Positions 42,831 to 55,145 of a stretch of DNA of 64,000 bases are shown piece after piece; position 1 is the stretch's first letter, and the number at the start of each line of letters is the position of its first letter. The DNA is taken from positions 108,952,118-109,016,117 of the forward strand of contig CM075855.1 of the NCBI GenBank assembly GCA_037975125.1, in the 5' to 3' direction. This DNA comes from Latrodectus hesperus (lineage: Eukaryota > Arthropoda > Arachnida > Araneae > Theridiidae). A model generated the notes under the pieces. The model had not been told where the DNA came from. It made no database searches and was given only the letters and a program-made list of their open reading frames with translations. A program made the translations under genes and the position numbers.

Positions 42831-43134
42831 TCACACATACTTATCACAGGAAAAGAGCCAAAGTTGTGCAATGAATACAGAGAAATTATATTTACTTGCA
42901 ATTGATTGATCTACATTTGTAATCCTGAAGCTAAAAACAAATTTACTCTGTTATTAATTCAGTAAAATGTCTGGTTTTAAATACTGAATAAAATTCTTAG
43001 TGTTCATCGATTTTTTAGCATCTACCAAAGATGGACTCTTTTTCTGATAATTTTAATATACTTAGAGCTGTGTGAATAATAAACTACTCGCCTGGTCGAG
43101 CCCTTCGGACATAGAATCAACTCGACTTTAAGTA

Positions 43135-43500
43135 TCGCCGATGGTTAGCGCTCTGAACTTCAATCAGCATCCTGTTTGTCTGAAGATCATAGGCTTCATA
43201 CATGAATCACACTGTCTTATGCCACCACCAGTTTCGCAAAGCCAAAAGCCGAATGGTTAGCTCTTTGAACATCATATATCATTTTGTCTGAAGATCATAT
43301 ATTTAATTAACTAATTCCTGTCTTATGACACTCCACTGTTTCGCAAAATAGTTATCGCTTTGAACTTCAAACAGCACATCGTTTTCTATTTTTACCTTTG
43401 GTATGGTTGTTTTAGTTTCAAAATCTTATTTAAATAATAGTACCCGGTCGAATAAGTTTTGTGGCATTGAAAAGACGGTAAAGTAACAAATTAAGAAATT
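43135..43500 (+). mobile_element. SINE-A-like element with tandemly repeated head
   Basis: Two and a fraction copies of a roughly 110-bp unit occur: GCCGATGGTTAGCGCTCTGA (43137), GCCGAATGGTTAGCTCTTTG (43246) and GTTATCGCTTTGAACTTC (43351). Each unit holds a box-A-like motif, TTTGTCTGAAGATCATA and TGTCTTATG. After the third head comes a decayed SINE-A body (AGTACCCGGTCGAATAAG, AAAGTAACAAATTAAG). Confidence 0.55.
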
Positions 43501-43509
43501 CCTCCCTTG

Positions 43510-44430
43510 GTGCAAGTATAAGTTTTGATATAGAAAGTCACAACATTCGAAAATGAAAATCTCAATTGGGATTCAAAGTCACGAGGTTATTGCATTCAAT
43601 TAACTGTGTGAAAAATAATGTTAAGTCAACTAGAAGCTAACAGGATTTCAAAAATTAAACGTTTTATATCGTTTATATATACATATATAGAGTGTGATAA
43701 TCTTAGCTCAAATTTGGAAAATAATGCTGCAAGCATGCATATCAGATCATCAAATCTAATGGAATTGTAAAGATACTATATTTAGATAAATATTTTTTGA
43801 GTTTTTATTTTGATAAAAAGTACATAAATGCAAACACATCTAAGAAAATGTCTTGATAAACATTCCTTATAAGTCAATTAGCTCAATCAATACATTTTCT
43901 CATTTTTTACTGTAATTCTAATCAAATAAGTCTTGATACAATCACTGCAATTTAATTTGATAAAGAAAAAATTGCTATTTAATTACGATTTTTTGGTTCA
44001 ACAAATGCGTCATATTTGACGTCAGTTATGCATATTTTATGTTGATAAATGAAGGATTTTTTCAATGAAATTAGAAAGATTAAAGTAATGACGTCACATG
44101 AAAATCTATAGAGAAACATTTTTCGCAGACTGGAAAAATAAATATCAAAGATCAATGTTTACCTCCCACTTAACATGATAATTCGTGAAGTCTTATGAAA
44201 TATTTATCTCAATTTATTTATTCAGAATATATTCGATATGCTTAAATCAATCTAAGGTGAATTAAAAAGTTATTATCTAAATAGTTTAAATTGTGTATTT
44301 TCTTTATCTGATCATAAAGTTTTAGAATATAATGTTTTACAAAATTAGTGATACAATTTTAATTACTAAAAAACGAGAAATTTTATTTAATAAATTTTAA
44401 TATAGCGAAAGATATAATGGATGTTTTATT
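43510..44430. other. AT-rich, nothing recognised
   Basis: No gene or clear repeat except short TA runs near 43675. Confidence 0.4.

Positions 44431-44431
<1 letters not shown>

Positions 44432-44483
<52 letters not shown>
44432..44483. repeat. (AT)n microsatellite, about 52 bp
   Basis: Uninterrupted AT dinucleotide run. Confidence 0.95.
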
Positions 44484-44485
<2 letters not shown>

Positions 44486-44600
44486 AAACTTTATTAATTG
44501 CTTCTCTTAACAATTCAATTAAAAGATTCTGTGAAAGACTTGCGTTTCTTTCATATTTATCATATTTTTTTGTAATATTTGAAATCTATATTTAAAAGTC

Positions 44601-44820
44601 ATCAATTGATGGTGGAGAGGTTAGTGTGCCTAACATAGATGTAGTAAGTCCTGGGTTCAAATCCTAGTTCGGGCATGAATGTTTTTTTCTCTGTTTGTTT
44701 TCTTTATCCCTTCAATTTAGGGGCGAAGATGGCACACCCACTGGTTGCCCTGTTATATGAGGTGGTATCACTTCACCCATTATAGGGCAAATGCCTAAGG
44801 GCAGCCAGGCATTTAAAAAA
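44601..44820 (+). mobile_element. SINE-E with target-site duplication
   Basis: Flanked by identical TTTAAAAGTC (44591-44600, 44821-44830). tRNA-like head GGTGGAGAGGTTAGTGTGCC with box B GGGTTCAAATCCTAG, then GGGCATGAATGTTTTTTTCT, a body with AGATGGCACACCCACTGGTT and GCAGCCAGGC, and an A-rich end. A single copy in this window. Confidence 0.85.
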
Positions 44821-44830
44821 TTTAAAAGTC

Positions 44831-46120
44831 AAAATCTATTTCAAATGTAAGACAAAAATAATTATAGTGATAATTTTTGATGGATTTAATTTAAAATGTT
44901 AACCAGTTAGAAAAAATTATTTTTATGAATAGGATTGTGTTTTTTAGTTTTTCGCATCTTAATTTTGCATCGAATAATACTTTTTGAGTCATTAAAATTA
45001 AAGATTTTTACAAATGTTTCGTAATTTTTAAAATAGATTTTAGTTTAAATATATTAAAATATACTACTAATTTTTTAATAATTTAACTAAGTTGTTTTAA
45101 CGTTATAAATTAGTGTACTAAAATATATCTAAGTAATGTATCTTCCTAAAACAATTTAAAATTTAAACACGAATTTTTATTCATTATACACTTTTTATAT
45201 CGAAACTTAGAGGAATATATTTTTCATCTAGAATATTTTCAATGTACTATATGAAAAATATTCCGTCTGGAAAAAGAAATTATAACCTTGTTTTAAAGTA
45301 TTGGAACTGGTTTATCAAACATTTTTGTCCTTTAATAGTAATCTCATATGCATGGAATGCATTTAGTTTCCATTGATTTTTAAGGTATATGTATTTTATT
45401 AGTTAATATCCATATAAACATTAGTATAATTTCCTTTATTTCATGCCGCTTTGTCCAAATACAAGAGAAAATATTCCTTAAATAGATTTATATCTTTTGA
45501 AAAACTGAAGACCGAAATCTTTTATGTAATCATTAAATATTGAAATTGTAAGTGAGCAAAAGATTTCCATTTCAATCTCTTTATCAAAATATAATCATTG
45601 CTATTGTATACGAATGAGATTTTTCACAGATAAGATGTTACACATTTTTAAAACACTTTGAATTTAATTCTTCCTGCAAAAGTCGTTGTCATTGTTATAT
45701 CACAATAGATACTTGATAATGATCAATGAAGGAATATAAATATTGCAGATGAAAATTTATTAAAAGTACATACAAATTTTGCAATCATATGAAGACAATG
45801 GAAATTATTACTTTTACATAGTAAAGATAGTTTGTAAAGTATACTAGTAAACAAACACAAATTGGATTGTAATTGAGAATTAACATGTAGACGTAAGTAG
45901 CTTTGAAATTATGACTCAGATAAAGTACATGGAAGTAAAATTGGCATATATAAAATACAATTCAAACATAATTACTGTATTAATTAACTCCTATACTTCT
46001 AATTATTATGCTTACTCTCCATTTAATTATAGTCTGTCTATATATCAACTGTAACAAAGGGAACACAACGTGCTAATTATTTTATAAATTATGATGAGTA
46101 TTAGGAGTCCAACTGAGTAC
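44831..46120. other. AT-rich, nothing recognised
   Basis: No gene, RNA or repeat that I can support. Confidence 0.4.
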
Positions 46121-46127
46121 CATTTTA

Positions 46128-46381
46128 GGCACAGATGCCGTATAATTTAGGATACCTAATTTTGAGTTTAGTAAGATTTTGGCGGATTTTCTTTTGTATC
46201 AAGCAACCTGGGTTTTATTATATCATAGATATGGAGGCTAATAAAAATTATGTAGAAAATTCTATTTTGGCAACCCTCGTATTTATTCATCGCGTACGTC
46301 ACAATACGTCATCTTGGTCAACATTTCTTCGTCGCCAAAAATTTCAGAATTTGAAATTCACGATTATACGACTTCTGTGCC
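46128..46381 (-). mobile_element. MITE-1 copy, inverted
   Basis: Begins GGCACAGATGCCGTATAATT and ends CGATTATACGACTTCTGTGCC; its interior (TTTTGGCGGATTTTCTTTTG, CAACCTGGGTTTTATTATAT) is the reverse complement of the copy at 13010. The ORF covering it (46135-46425) is a by-product. A clear target duplication was not found. Confidence 0.88.
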
Positions 46382-46599
46382 TTATTTTTATCCAATGTAG
46401 CAGGAAAATAGTCATGAAAAATTAAGTAAAGTTAAATAAATTATTTCAGGTTATCCGCTAGCACTCTGAAAATTTGGAGTCCTAGAGTATACGGCCATCA
46501 TTTTTCTTGATCATACAAAATAAATAGTTATAATTTTATTAACTATAAATAAATAAAAATAAAGTTTCAAAATAAATTTCTTTGAAAACTTTCATTTTT

Positions 46600-48010
46600 A
46601 TCTTTGTTTAGAAGTTTATAAGCTAGTTTCGAATCTCTGTACATATCTTTTACTTTTTGACATAGATTTTTTATTACCAAAATATTCCACCACAACAAAA
46701 TAAAAGAAAAATTATCTATGAAAAAAACAAAATTCGACGATTCAAACATAATTGTAAGATATTTTTCAATCTTCAGAATTTATCATTCATAGAAAAATTG
46801 TGCTTATATTTGTGCACAAGTACAAGTGATATTTCTTTACCAATATCTATTTTTATCCATTTTTCGTGTCATCTATAAATAAATATTTGCATTCTATAAT
46901 ATTTCTAAGAATATTTAGCTTTTTTTGGAATTTTAAATTCAGACTTTATGTTGTTTTTGAATTTTTGTTTTCTTGACATTTCTATTTATTGTCAAAATGT
47001 TCGTTTAATTTCTTGATTCACAAAAATAAAAAGCATTCACTGAAAATAAAACGTAGTTATACAGAGATAGTCCTAAGCGAATGCGTAATGTTCAAAATTT
47101 AAAGTAGCGAGAAATCAAGTTTATATTTGCTAATTCTAATGTGTATATGAAATTTTATAAGCCGATTTCTTTTTATCTATTTTTAGCAATATAATAATTA
47201 TTTCCAATGATTTTAAAAGGATTTTTGTTTGTAATTTGGAAAATTTTCAGATTTTATTGTGTTACCATCTTATTTTCTTAACACATCCTTTTTACTATTA
47301 TTCATAAAATATTTTACTATTATTCATATTATTATTCATAAAATTTCCTTGTAAAATTAATTAATAGCAATTAAAAGTAAAGTATAATTATTTGATAATT
47401 GTAAGCAAATGTATTCAGGATTCAACACATTAAGAAATTACGTTTATACTTTTGCAGTAATAAATATACAATTTCTTAAACCACACAGATGATTCTTGGA
47501 CATATTCTTTCTATCATTGATTTCTTTATTATATTCTCAAAAATCTATGATAATTATTCTTAAAAATTTTAGTATTTTTAGAACTTCTGTTTTTCTATTT
47601 GTAAAAAATTATAATTTTCCTTATTTTTGTTTATAATGTAGCAATTTAAACTTTGCAATCCTTTTGACTTAGCTTCTTAACATACTTTTTTTACTGTCAA
47701 ATATTCACATAATTTCTTCTATCACAAAAAGTACTCTTTAAAAACCAAATATGATTATTCAAAAATAATTGTAAGCGACTGAATTTTTTTGAATAAAAAA
47801 TTTGCTTTATTGCCCTTCTATATCAGCACGTAAATAATTATTTATAAATTTTTTAAAATATTAAGATTTTTATTTCTTTGTAATTTGATGTTCGTACTTT
47901 CTACTATTCTTGAATTCCTGCTTAATTAACATATTATTTTTATTGTTATATTCCTCTAATTACTTCTGTCACAAAAACAACCCAAAAAGTTGTAACTATT
48001 CCCGTTTATA
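46600..48010. repeat. Diverged tandem array (period a few hundred bp)
   Basis: A recurring block resembling TTCTTAACATA, TTTTTACTGTCAAATATTC, TAATTTCTTCTGTCACAAAA and a following AAATAATTGTAAGC motif appears near 46680, 46980, 47695 and 47945, with similar T-rich lead sequence before each. The copies are old and unevenly spaced, so boundaries are approximate. Confidence 0.4.
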
Positions 48011-48021
48011 TATTAGCAGTA

Positions 48022-48157
48022 ATATGTAAGCATTTCTACTAACAGTGAAATACGAATCTAAAAGGTTTCCTATTTCAATCAATCTGTGATATGTAAGCAT
48101 TTTCTACCAACAGTGAAATGCGCAACTAAAATCTTTCGTATTTCAATCAATCTATGA
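48022..48157. repeat. 67-bp tandem duplication
   Basis: Units starting at 48022 and 48089 share ATATGTAAGCATTTYCTAC, AACAGTGAAAT and TATTTCAATCAATCTRTG. Confidence 0.8.
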
Positions 48158-48844
48158 ATAACTATTTTCGCTCATTGACTTCAAAAGAATTTGATTTTTA
48201 TGCTTGTAATTTCAAAATACGACTCTAGTCTTTGCAAATCGAAAAAATAAAAAACCGAAATGCAAATAAGACTTCTCCATTTATCTATGACAGCAATAAG
48301 AAAATGGGGAAAAGCCAGCGTTTTCAGCGTTGCATGAAATCCGTCTCCTGATAAAGAACAGCTTCTTATCTGTTTATAGGATAAATAAAATTTCAATTCC
48401 GTCTTCTATAACTCTTTGAGATATTAGACGTCAAAGACACCGTTTGAAATAGAATTAAATTCGAAGGTCGATGTAATTCCATTAATATTTCATATCTGTC
48501 TCATTCCGGAAAAAATTTCAATATCTAATAGCCCTATCCTTTCGGCTAAAAACTGCGTGTAATATCTTGTAGTCTTAATCCGACATCGAGCGAGACACGA
48601 TTTATGACAACAGAAATTAAAGGATGGGTGCCTTGGCTCATCCGATATCACGGACATTTATGACATTTATTCAAGGGGCGCGCTTTCAGTTTCAGTTCTC
48701 GATTGCAATTTTCGAAAATACATTTCTGCTTCTAGTCACAGCCGAGCAAAGCCAACGAGAAATTGTTTTATGTCCCTTCAAATATTATTGCTTAATGAAA
48801 AAGTTTGTGAAATATTTTGATACGGTTAGTTGAGACTGCAAAAT

Positions 48845-48896
48845 ATGCTACGAGCCGTGTTCGCAATATGTCTGTCAACTCTTCTTCTACGCGAAG
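48845..48896 (+). CDS. Possible first coding exon: signal peptide with phase-1 donor
   Basis: ATG at 48845 codes MLRAVFAICLSTLLLREG, a short hydrophobic leader like a secretion signal, and ends one base into a codon at GTAAAAGT (48897). Phase 1 after the leader is the same phase used throughout the mucin gene, and the 400 bp before it are GC-richer than surroundings, as around a promoter. No second exon could be found to the right edge, so this may start a gene that continues beyond the window or may be chance. The upstream ORF 48624-48833 is not supported. Confidence 0.35.
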
Positions 48897-48899
48897 GTA

Positions 48900-49500
48900 A
48901 AAGTTTTGCATTTATTATAAATTTTGTTTTAATCTACAAAACTAAAAATATTGAAGATTACGAAAACAATTCGTGTCCATTAAATTGAAGCTTCATAAAA
49001 AAAGAAATACTGAAAACTATTTTTTTTTTCAAAAGACTACTTTTAATTTTTTCCATTAATAATTAAATTCACAACTTAAAAATTATTTATTTAAATAATC
49101 AAATAAATTATTAAGATACACAATTATATAATGGATATGTCACAAGTAATAAATATGTCAGTATATAATTTCAAAAAAAAATCTGCAACGAAATGTTTTA
49201 TCAGGATATGATTTCAAGGTATCATGTTTTTGTTAAAATCTTAATTTAATTTTTTATTACTCTCTCAAACTCAATATTTTTTTTAAAAAATCTTTTAAAA
49301 CTATCCAAAAATTCAAGAATCCTTGAAACTAATTACACTAAAAAATTTAAAAATGTCTGTACCATCTCATGTTATTTTTATTTTTATGAACTTAAAGAAC
49401 GTTATTTTCTTTTAGCTAATTGTGTGATTCAGAAGTTATTTATTGAACAAGAATTTTATTCTCCTAAAAATTTGTATTATCAAAAGTAAAAAAAAATCAT
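48900..49500. other. AT-rich, nothing recognised
   Basis: If the exon at 48845 is real this would be intron. Confidence 0.3.
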
Positions 49501-49504
49501 GGTC

Positions 49505-49650
49505 TTATTTGTTAGCTCTTTGGACTTCTATTCAATAGTTCTTCACTGAGATATTGACGTTAATTGTAATTGAAAATCCGATTTAAAATGTCTGTCCCGA
49601 TCGAATCAGCCCTCGTAAAATAGAAATGACGAGAGAGGAGCAAATGCGGT
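49505..49650 (+). mobile_element. SINE-A, decayed
   Basis: TTTGTTAGCTCTTTGGACTT, GAAAATCCGATTTAAAATGT, CTGTCCCGATCGAATCAGCC and GAAATGACGAGAGAGGAGCA follow SINE-A. Confidence 0.6.
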
Positions 49651-52600
49651 CATATTTTTTAAAAGTTTACAAATCACATCATAAGATTTTATTATGTGGA
49701 ATATAACAAATGGCTATTTTCTTTTAAAAATTTAACATTACTCGTTTAAGTTTAGCATTCTAGCATTTCAGATTCTTTTTACAAAATTCAATGTTCAACA
49801 TACGTGAATATAAGACTTGTTCGTTAAAATAGAAAAGACCTATAAAACTTATATTATAGATATATATTTCTGAAATAAACTCTAAATATTACATTGTTTA
49901 AACTGTGTGACAAATTACACATCTTAATTACTGCAGGATTGGAACAATTTCTTACTTATTTTCAATGACGCACTTAAATAAAAATAATAAAATATAATGA
50001 GCAAAAATAATTTTTTTAACTTTTGTTCTAAAATATTATTTTTGACCAAATCAGGAAATATCTCATTTATTGTGCAATTAATGACGTCGTAAATTACATC
50101 TGAGAAGTGTATAGAATTATCACTATGCATAACCACTAGATGAGTAGAAGAAAATATTAACATCCTCTCCCTTCTTTCTACATTCCGACATAATTTTTTA
50201 AGGAAAAAAAGATAATTACTACTTTTTTTCATTTTTTAAAAGTATTCTTTTCATTTAAGCATATATATATCACTTTATACTACAAGAAATCTACTGCAAT
50301 GTGGGGGAAAGGAGTATATAATTCAATAATTAATACCTTCCTAACAAAAAGGAATTTTCAAACCTTTAATATTTCTTTAGAGTCATTTTAGCTGATTTAT
50401 ATGAGATCTTATTTCTTAGGAAATAATAGCTTTCAATTATGTAAAGAATAAATGTCTCATTATCTATTGATATTCTAATTTTTTTCTAAAAGCAATGTGC
50501 GCACTTTCTACTGGAGGATACGGTTCGGGGAAGCTGACATAAAATCAAAAACAAATTGTTCTAAAGCTAGAAATTCGCAAAAAAAAATTCTACTTTGGAA
50601 CATCGGCGTGATGCTATCTCACAAATTAAAATAATATCAGAAAAAAAAATTTAATGTTGAGGTAAGCAAGGCAACAGTCCTAAGATTCAAAAAAGATTGT
50701 TGTAAAGTTTATTATCGGGTACCCCTTGATTCTTCGACGACTTTTTTTGATGCCGAGATAGGTATCAAGATGTGACTAACAAGATGACGGCTAGACAAAC
50801 GCTATACAAAAATAGAGTTACTAGGATTACCAGAAATCAAAGTTTATCGCTAAAATGTATCCCCAAACCGAGTGGTACTTGATTCTGCTCCGAACCCGAG
50901 ATTGTTTACAAATATTGCAATTATTAATTTCAAATTCTGTTAATTAATGAAAATTTTTAAAAACTGAAATCATCCTTGCTTATATAAACTAACCATAGAA
51001 TGAATGTTTTGCCTTGTCTTTTTCATTTTGCTTTTTCTTCTGCTCTATTGTAAACGTATTAATGGCTTGAATCAATAGAGAAGCGGCTTCTCAAAACGAT
51101 GATTTACTCCTTATATAAGAAATTGTTTGATTAACAAAATGAACTTCGACACTATACTCGGACATTCAGTGGTGAACTTCGCTTTGTTTGCTACCGCTCG
51201 AAGACTGTGATTTGAAGGCAGGCAGTAAATTCGTCAACAAGTAGGATTAGCAACGCCATCTCAATACGATGTGGCGTGGACGAAACGTTATCTGACGTCA
51301 TGGATATTTTGAACTAATGAGAATCGTTATAAAGTGGCGTACCCAGGATCTCAACTGTAACGAAAGAAATAACCAATTTATGGTTAAAAAAATTTGTTTG
51401 TTGAGGATAAAAAACATTTTCCTTCACATCTTTTTATCATTTTTAACTCTTGATTTTGTAGTTTTGTTTGCTCTTCCATAGTATGCTCAATAGCAACTGT
51501 TGCCCAACGCTGATGCACTGTTCTTGAAAAAGAAGTCCCAGTGTCTCAGTAGCTTTCTTCCTGTTAAGATCAGCGAAGGAAAGCATCATTTGCGGGTGAC
51601 CAGTTCTCCCTCATTGGGTTACTAGAGACACGTGCGTTGCGAACGTGTCCTTGTGAATAATAGTGATGACAAAAATATATTTGCTTGTATGGAATGTATG
51701 TAGAGTGGATGGTACCAGCTCAGGTGTCACATCATCACCTGACCGTTTTTCAAAAAAGACGAGGAACTTGGTGATTGGCAAATATTCCAAATCCGTTATT
51801 TTAAGGTACAGTCTAGGTTTTTTTTTTTTTTTGCATCGCTATGTATGTTAATTATTTTAAAAAATCAGATAAAAGAATTTTTTGATTTAGAAAAATGCTT
51901 TTGATTAATAATAAAAATTATACTATTAAAAACCTATAAATATCTATATTGTTAGTTAAATTAAGTCATATATATTTTTTATTTCAATTTTAAATATGAT
52001 ATTATTACAAAAAAAGAATTCCATATAAAATAATTTTTCTCTCTTAAACATTCAGGTGAGAAAATAATTTCCCTTTTATTCACAAGGTATTTTAGTACTG
52101 AATAGTTTTTAATAAAACCGAAAATTTCTTTAAGTTGCAAACTTTTTTTTAAAATTTAAATTGAATTTACTACTTTTATTTTAAAAAATACAATAAAGTA
52201 TCTTCCTAGTTTAGATAAACATTGTTCTCATTGAAAATAAAAATCATAACGTTAATTAAAATTTCTGAACGAGAGAGATCATCACATTCTTTTTATGACT
52301 AAGTCAAACACGGCTCAATGAAATATCTAATAGGAACAAAAATTGGTTTCGTAAAATAAAATGATTCTTCCCTTTTAAATTTAGTAAATAAAAATTATAT
52401 TTTGAATTGATGTTTATTTAAGGTAGTTTAGTACTCATTAATAGGTCATAAAATCAAAAATGTCATTAAATTGAAATTTATTACATGGAAAAATATTCCC
52501 GTTTATAAGCATGTGCCAATTTCATTTTTCATATTCTTAATAATAAGTTTATCGATTCGGATTATTTAGCTTATTTGTGGTTTTCTATATTATAGAATTA

Positions 52601-53630
52601 TTTTCTTTTGTTTGTTAAAATTATTATATTATGGGTTTTAGGGACGAACTATAAAGTAAGCACTCACTGGTTTGAGATATAAAAAAAGAAAAACATAAGT
52701 TAAATACATCATAAATTAAACAGATTCAATGAATGACATGTTTGTTAAGCTAAATTTGTGGTGAAAATTAGCAAGAGAGAGTGCTTGGATTCAATTTACG
52801 TCAGAATTTTGTTTCCTATTTTTGGGGTACCTTAATAATACCTTGTATTTTCCATACCTTGTATATACCATATTAAAAATACTTTGTATTTTGCATGAAT
52901 TCAATAAAAAGATAAAATCAAGATTGCTTGTTTATATGAAATGAACTTTTATTAGACAAAGAAAGTTATCTTTAAGATTAAAAGTTTGTATAAGTGAAGG
53001 GTCTCATTTTTATGAGTCTATTGAGTTTACATTCGCATATCAAGGTCAATTGTTTTAGAACTTGTAACCATGGAAACCGATTTCTATGTGTCAGTTTCTG
53101 CAAATAAATTAATACCGTACTGTGTACTTCACTATGACAACTAATTTAAGGATTATAGCATGATAATTTAAACGAAATTAGTAAAAATAATTTAAACAAA
53201 CAAATGTGATTTGTTAAAAAGAAACATACTAAATGCATGCAATGAATATAATCAAAATATTTGGGACTTTTGGTAATCACCATTACGAGAAAGAAAAAAA
53301 TCGTAACTTATTGTCATAAATATGCCATTTGCATCATATCATGTATTGCCTAATAAGGTTAACGATCTGTCTCAGAAGAAAGCAACGAGCTTTGTAAAGA
53401 CTTAAATAACAGGTGGTCCCCGATTATGGTGGACCTAGTTAAGAAAGAGAATTTTGAATTTTTTATAAAATTTATCCATGCTTTTTACTCTATTATTATT
53501 ATTATTAATTTAAACTTATATGCTACGATTCATTACCAGATAGAAATTAATTTATCGGCAATTATTCTAATTGCAAACTTTTACCAATGTGTAGAAAGAG
53601 AACATTATTTTTCTTCCTATATATATACAT
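49651..53630. other. Long stretch without a supported gene
   Basis: Mostly AT-rich. Two GC-richer patches (about 50490-50900 and 51060-51800) have no convincing frame or splice pattern; a 62-codon ORF at 51663-51851 has no recognisable domain. Confidence 0.4.
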
Positions 53631-53636
53631 ATATAT

Positions 53637-54179
53637 TGTACTACGCATCGAGGTTCGTGTTGGTGAAACAATCTCTTGCATATCACAAGACTTTCAATCG
53701 TAGCAAATTCAAAACAAGATATAAGAAATTCCAGCTGTAGAAATCACAACTGCACTGCTACAATCCAAGTTCTAATACAATAAGAAGCAACTTCCACTTG
53801 CAAAAATCTATAATACCTCAGACAAACAACTGCTTCTATGTATTAAACTAGCATTTAAGACTGGACGCCTTTGCTAACTCTTGTATGTTTGGTGGCTATA
53901 TTTATATCTGGCTTGTGGCGTTTCCTTTCTTGGGAGTTTCACCAAGTTTCTGGAAGTATTTTGACTACTTCACTTAATATTGGTTTTTGAGCTTCAGTAA
54001 TAGATTTCCAAAAGTATCGATTTCTCGCCAAGTCACCAAGAATCTCGCAAAATCAATAGATATGCCATTTTAACGTAGAATACATCTAAATTGCGCAATT
54101 TTTGCCTAAATGCTGAGTATTTCAGATCTATCTGAGCTATTTTATGACAAATAGTAGTAATGTTTATAAATTTATAACA
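53637..54179 (-). mobile_element. Decayed solo LTR related to the Gypsy element
   Basis: Read on the minus strand it starts near TGTTATAAATTTATAAACAT and passes through ATAGCTCAGATAGATCTGAA, GCAAAAATTGCGCAATTTAG, TCTTGGTGACTTGGCGAGAA, a TATAAATATAG box (near 53900) and ends CACGAACCTCGATGCGTAGTACA, following the 606-bp LTR from end to end at much lower identity, with small deletions. No internal region is attached. Confidence 0.85.
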
Positions 54180-54459
54180 ATACATTGTACTTCATCAGTT
54201 TTATCCTTTTTTCATATTTATGAGAAGTGTTACAACTTTTTTCAGTATTCGTCTGTTTGTTTGCATTACGTTTTCATCTGCTTATTTCTGGCGAATAAAT
54301 GCATTAAACTCAGCGAATCACCTCTTAATTTTAAATTACCATCCAGTAATGAGGTCGATATCTGAGAGCTGCCGCGATTCTCTCTACCTGACTAGTAGAA
54401 GGAAATTGTGACATTGGCGTATTTTTGTATCTCAGTTGCCATTAGTTGTTGTTGCAGCA

Positions 54460-54745
54460 GCATGCTTCCCTGTACATAGCCCTGAGTTGAGCTCTACCAG
54501 TTAAATAGATGCTGCCGGGTGGAGTCTTTGTGATTTTGAAGTAGAGACTGAGCAGAAGACCCCCAATACTTGGCCTTCCATCCCCAGAGGTATCATTTCT
54601 CTTGGAAGACATTGCGACCATCCCCAATTTTAAGTGCCAAAGCTGCCATTAGCGAACACGATGGCCCTTCTGTCGGCTGAGATTCGAACTCACTACCTTC
54701 CGATGATGAGAACGACGCCCTAACCAATCAGGCCTCCCCGCGGCT
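54460..54745 (-). mobile_element. SINE-C copy
   Basis: GCTTCCCTGTACATAGCCCT, CAGAAGACCCCCAATACTTG, GAGGTATCATTTCTCTTGGA and GATTCGAACTCACTACCTTC. On the minus strand the head reads CCTGATTGGTTAGGGCGTCG (box A) and GTGAGTTCGAATCTC (box B), the clearest head of this family here. Confidence 0.88.
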
Positions 54746-54871
54746 TAGTTGTCAGATCTTCGTCTGAGTGAATTACAGAACCCATCACCTCCTGACCCCA
54801 AGAACGACGAATATCCCAATCAAAACACAGTGGTTACTGCACAAATTATAGCTTTTAGTTTCCCACCCATG

Positions 54872-55145
54872 GCGACCGATGGCTGAGCAGTTAGTGCTCC
54901 TGACTCCTGAGCTGTGGATTTTGGGTTCAAATCCCAGTTGGGGCATGGATGTTACTTTTTTCTCTGTCCTTTCTTCTGTGCTGATGTATGAATGTGGCCC
55001 ACCCTATAAACGGGTTTGTGGTGGTAGGCGTGGACAACGCTACTCGCCTCCGTGACTTGGTTCGCAGGTGCACGCTGGGTAACGACAAATGAGTAGCAGT
55101 TTCAAGCCTTGTTGTGGCATAGGGTTCATCACCCAAGTGGTTGGG
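54872..55145 (+). mobile_element. SINE-D copy
   Basis: CGATGGCTGAGCAGTTAGTG, GGGTTCAAATCCCAGTTGGG, GCATGGATGTTACTTTTTTC, TATAAACGGGTTTGTGGTGG, ACTCGCCTCCGTGACTTGGT and GGCATAGGGTTCATCACCCA match the copies at 28465 and 55903. Confidence 0.88.

Noticed and set aside
51663..51851. Possible exon with frame MTKIYLLVWN
   Set aside because: No domain, no phase-1 acceptor that keeps an open frame, and no clear donor; kept as unassigned sequence.
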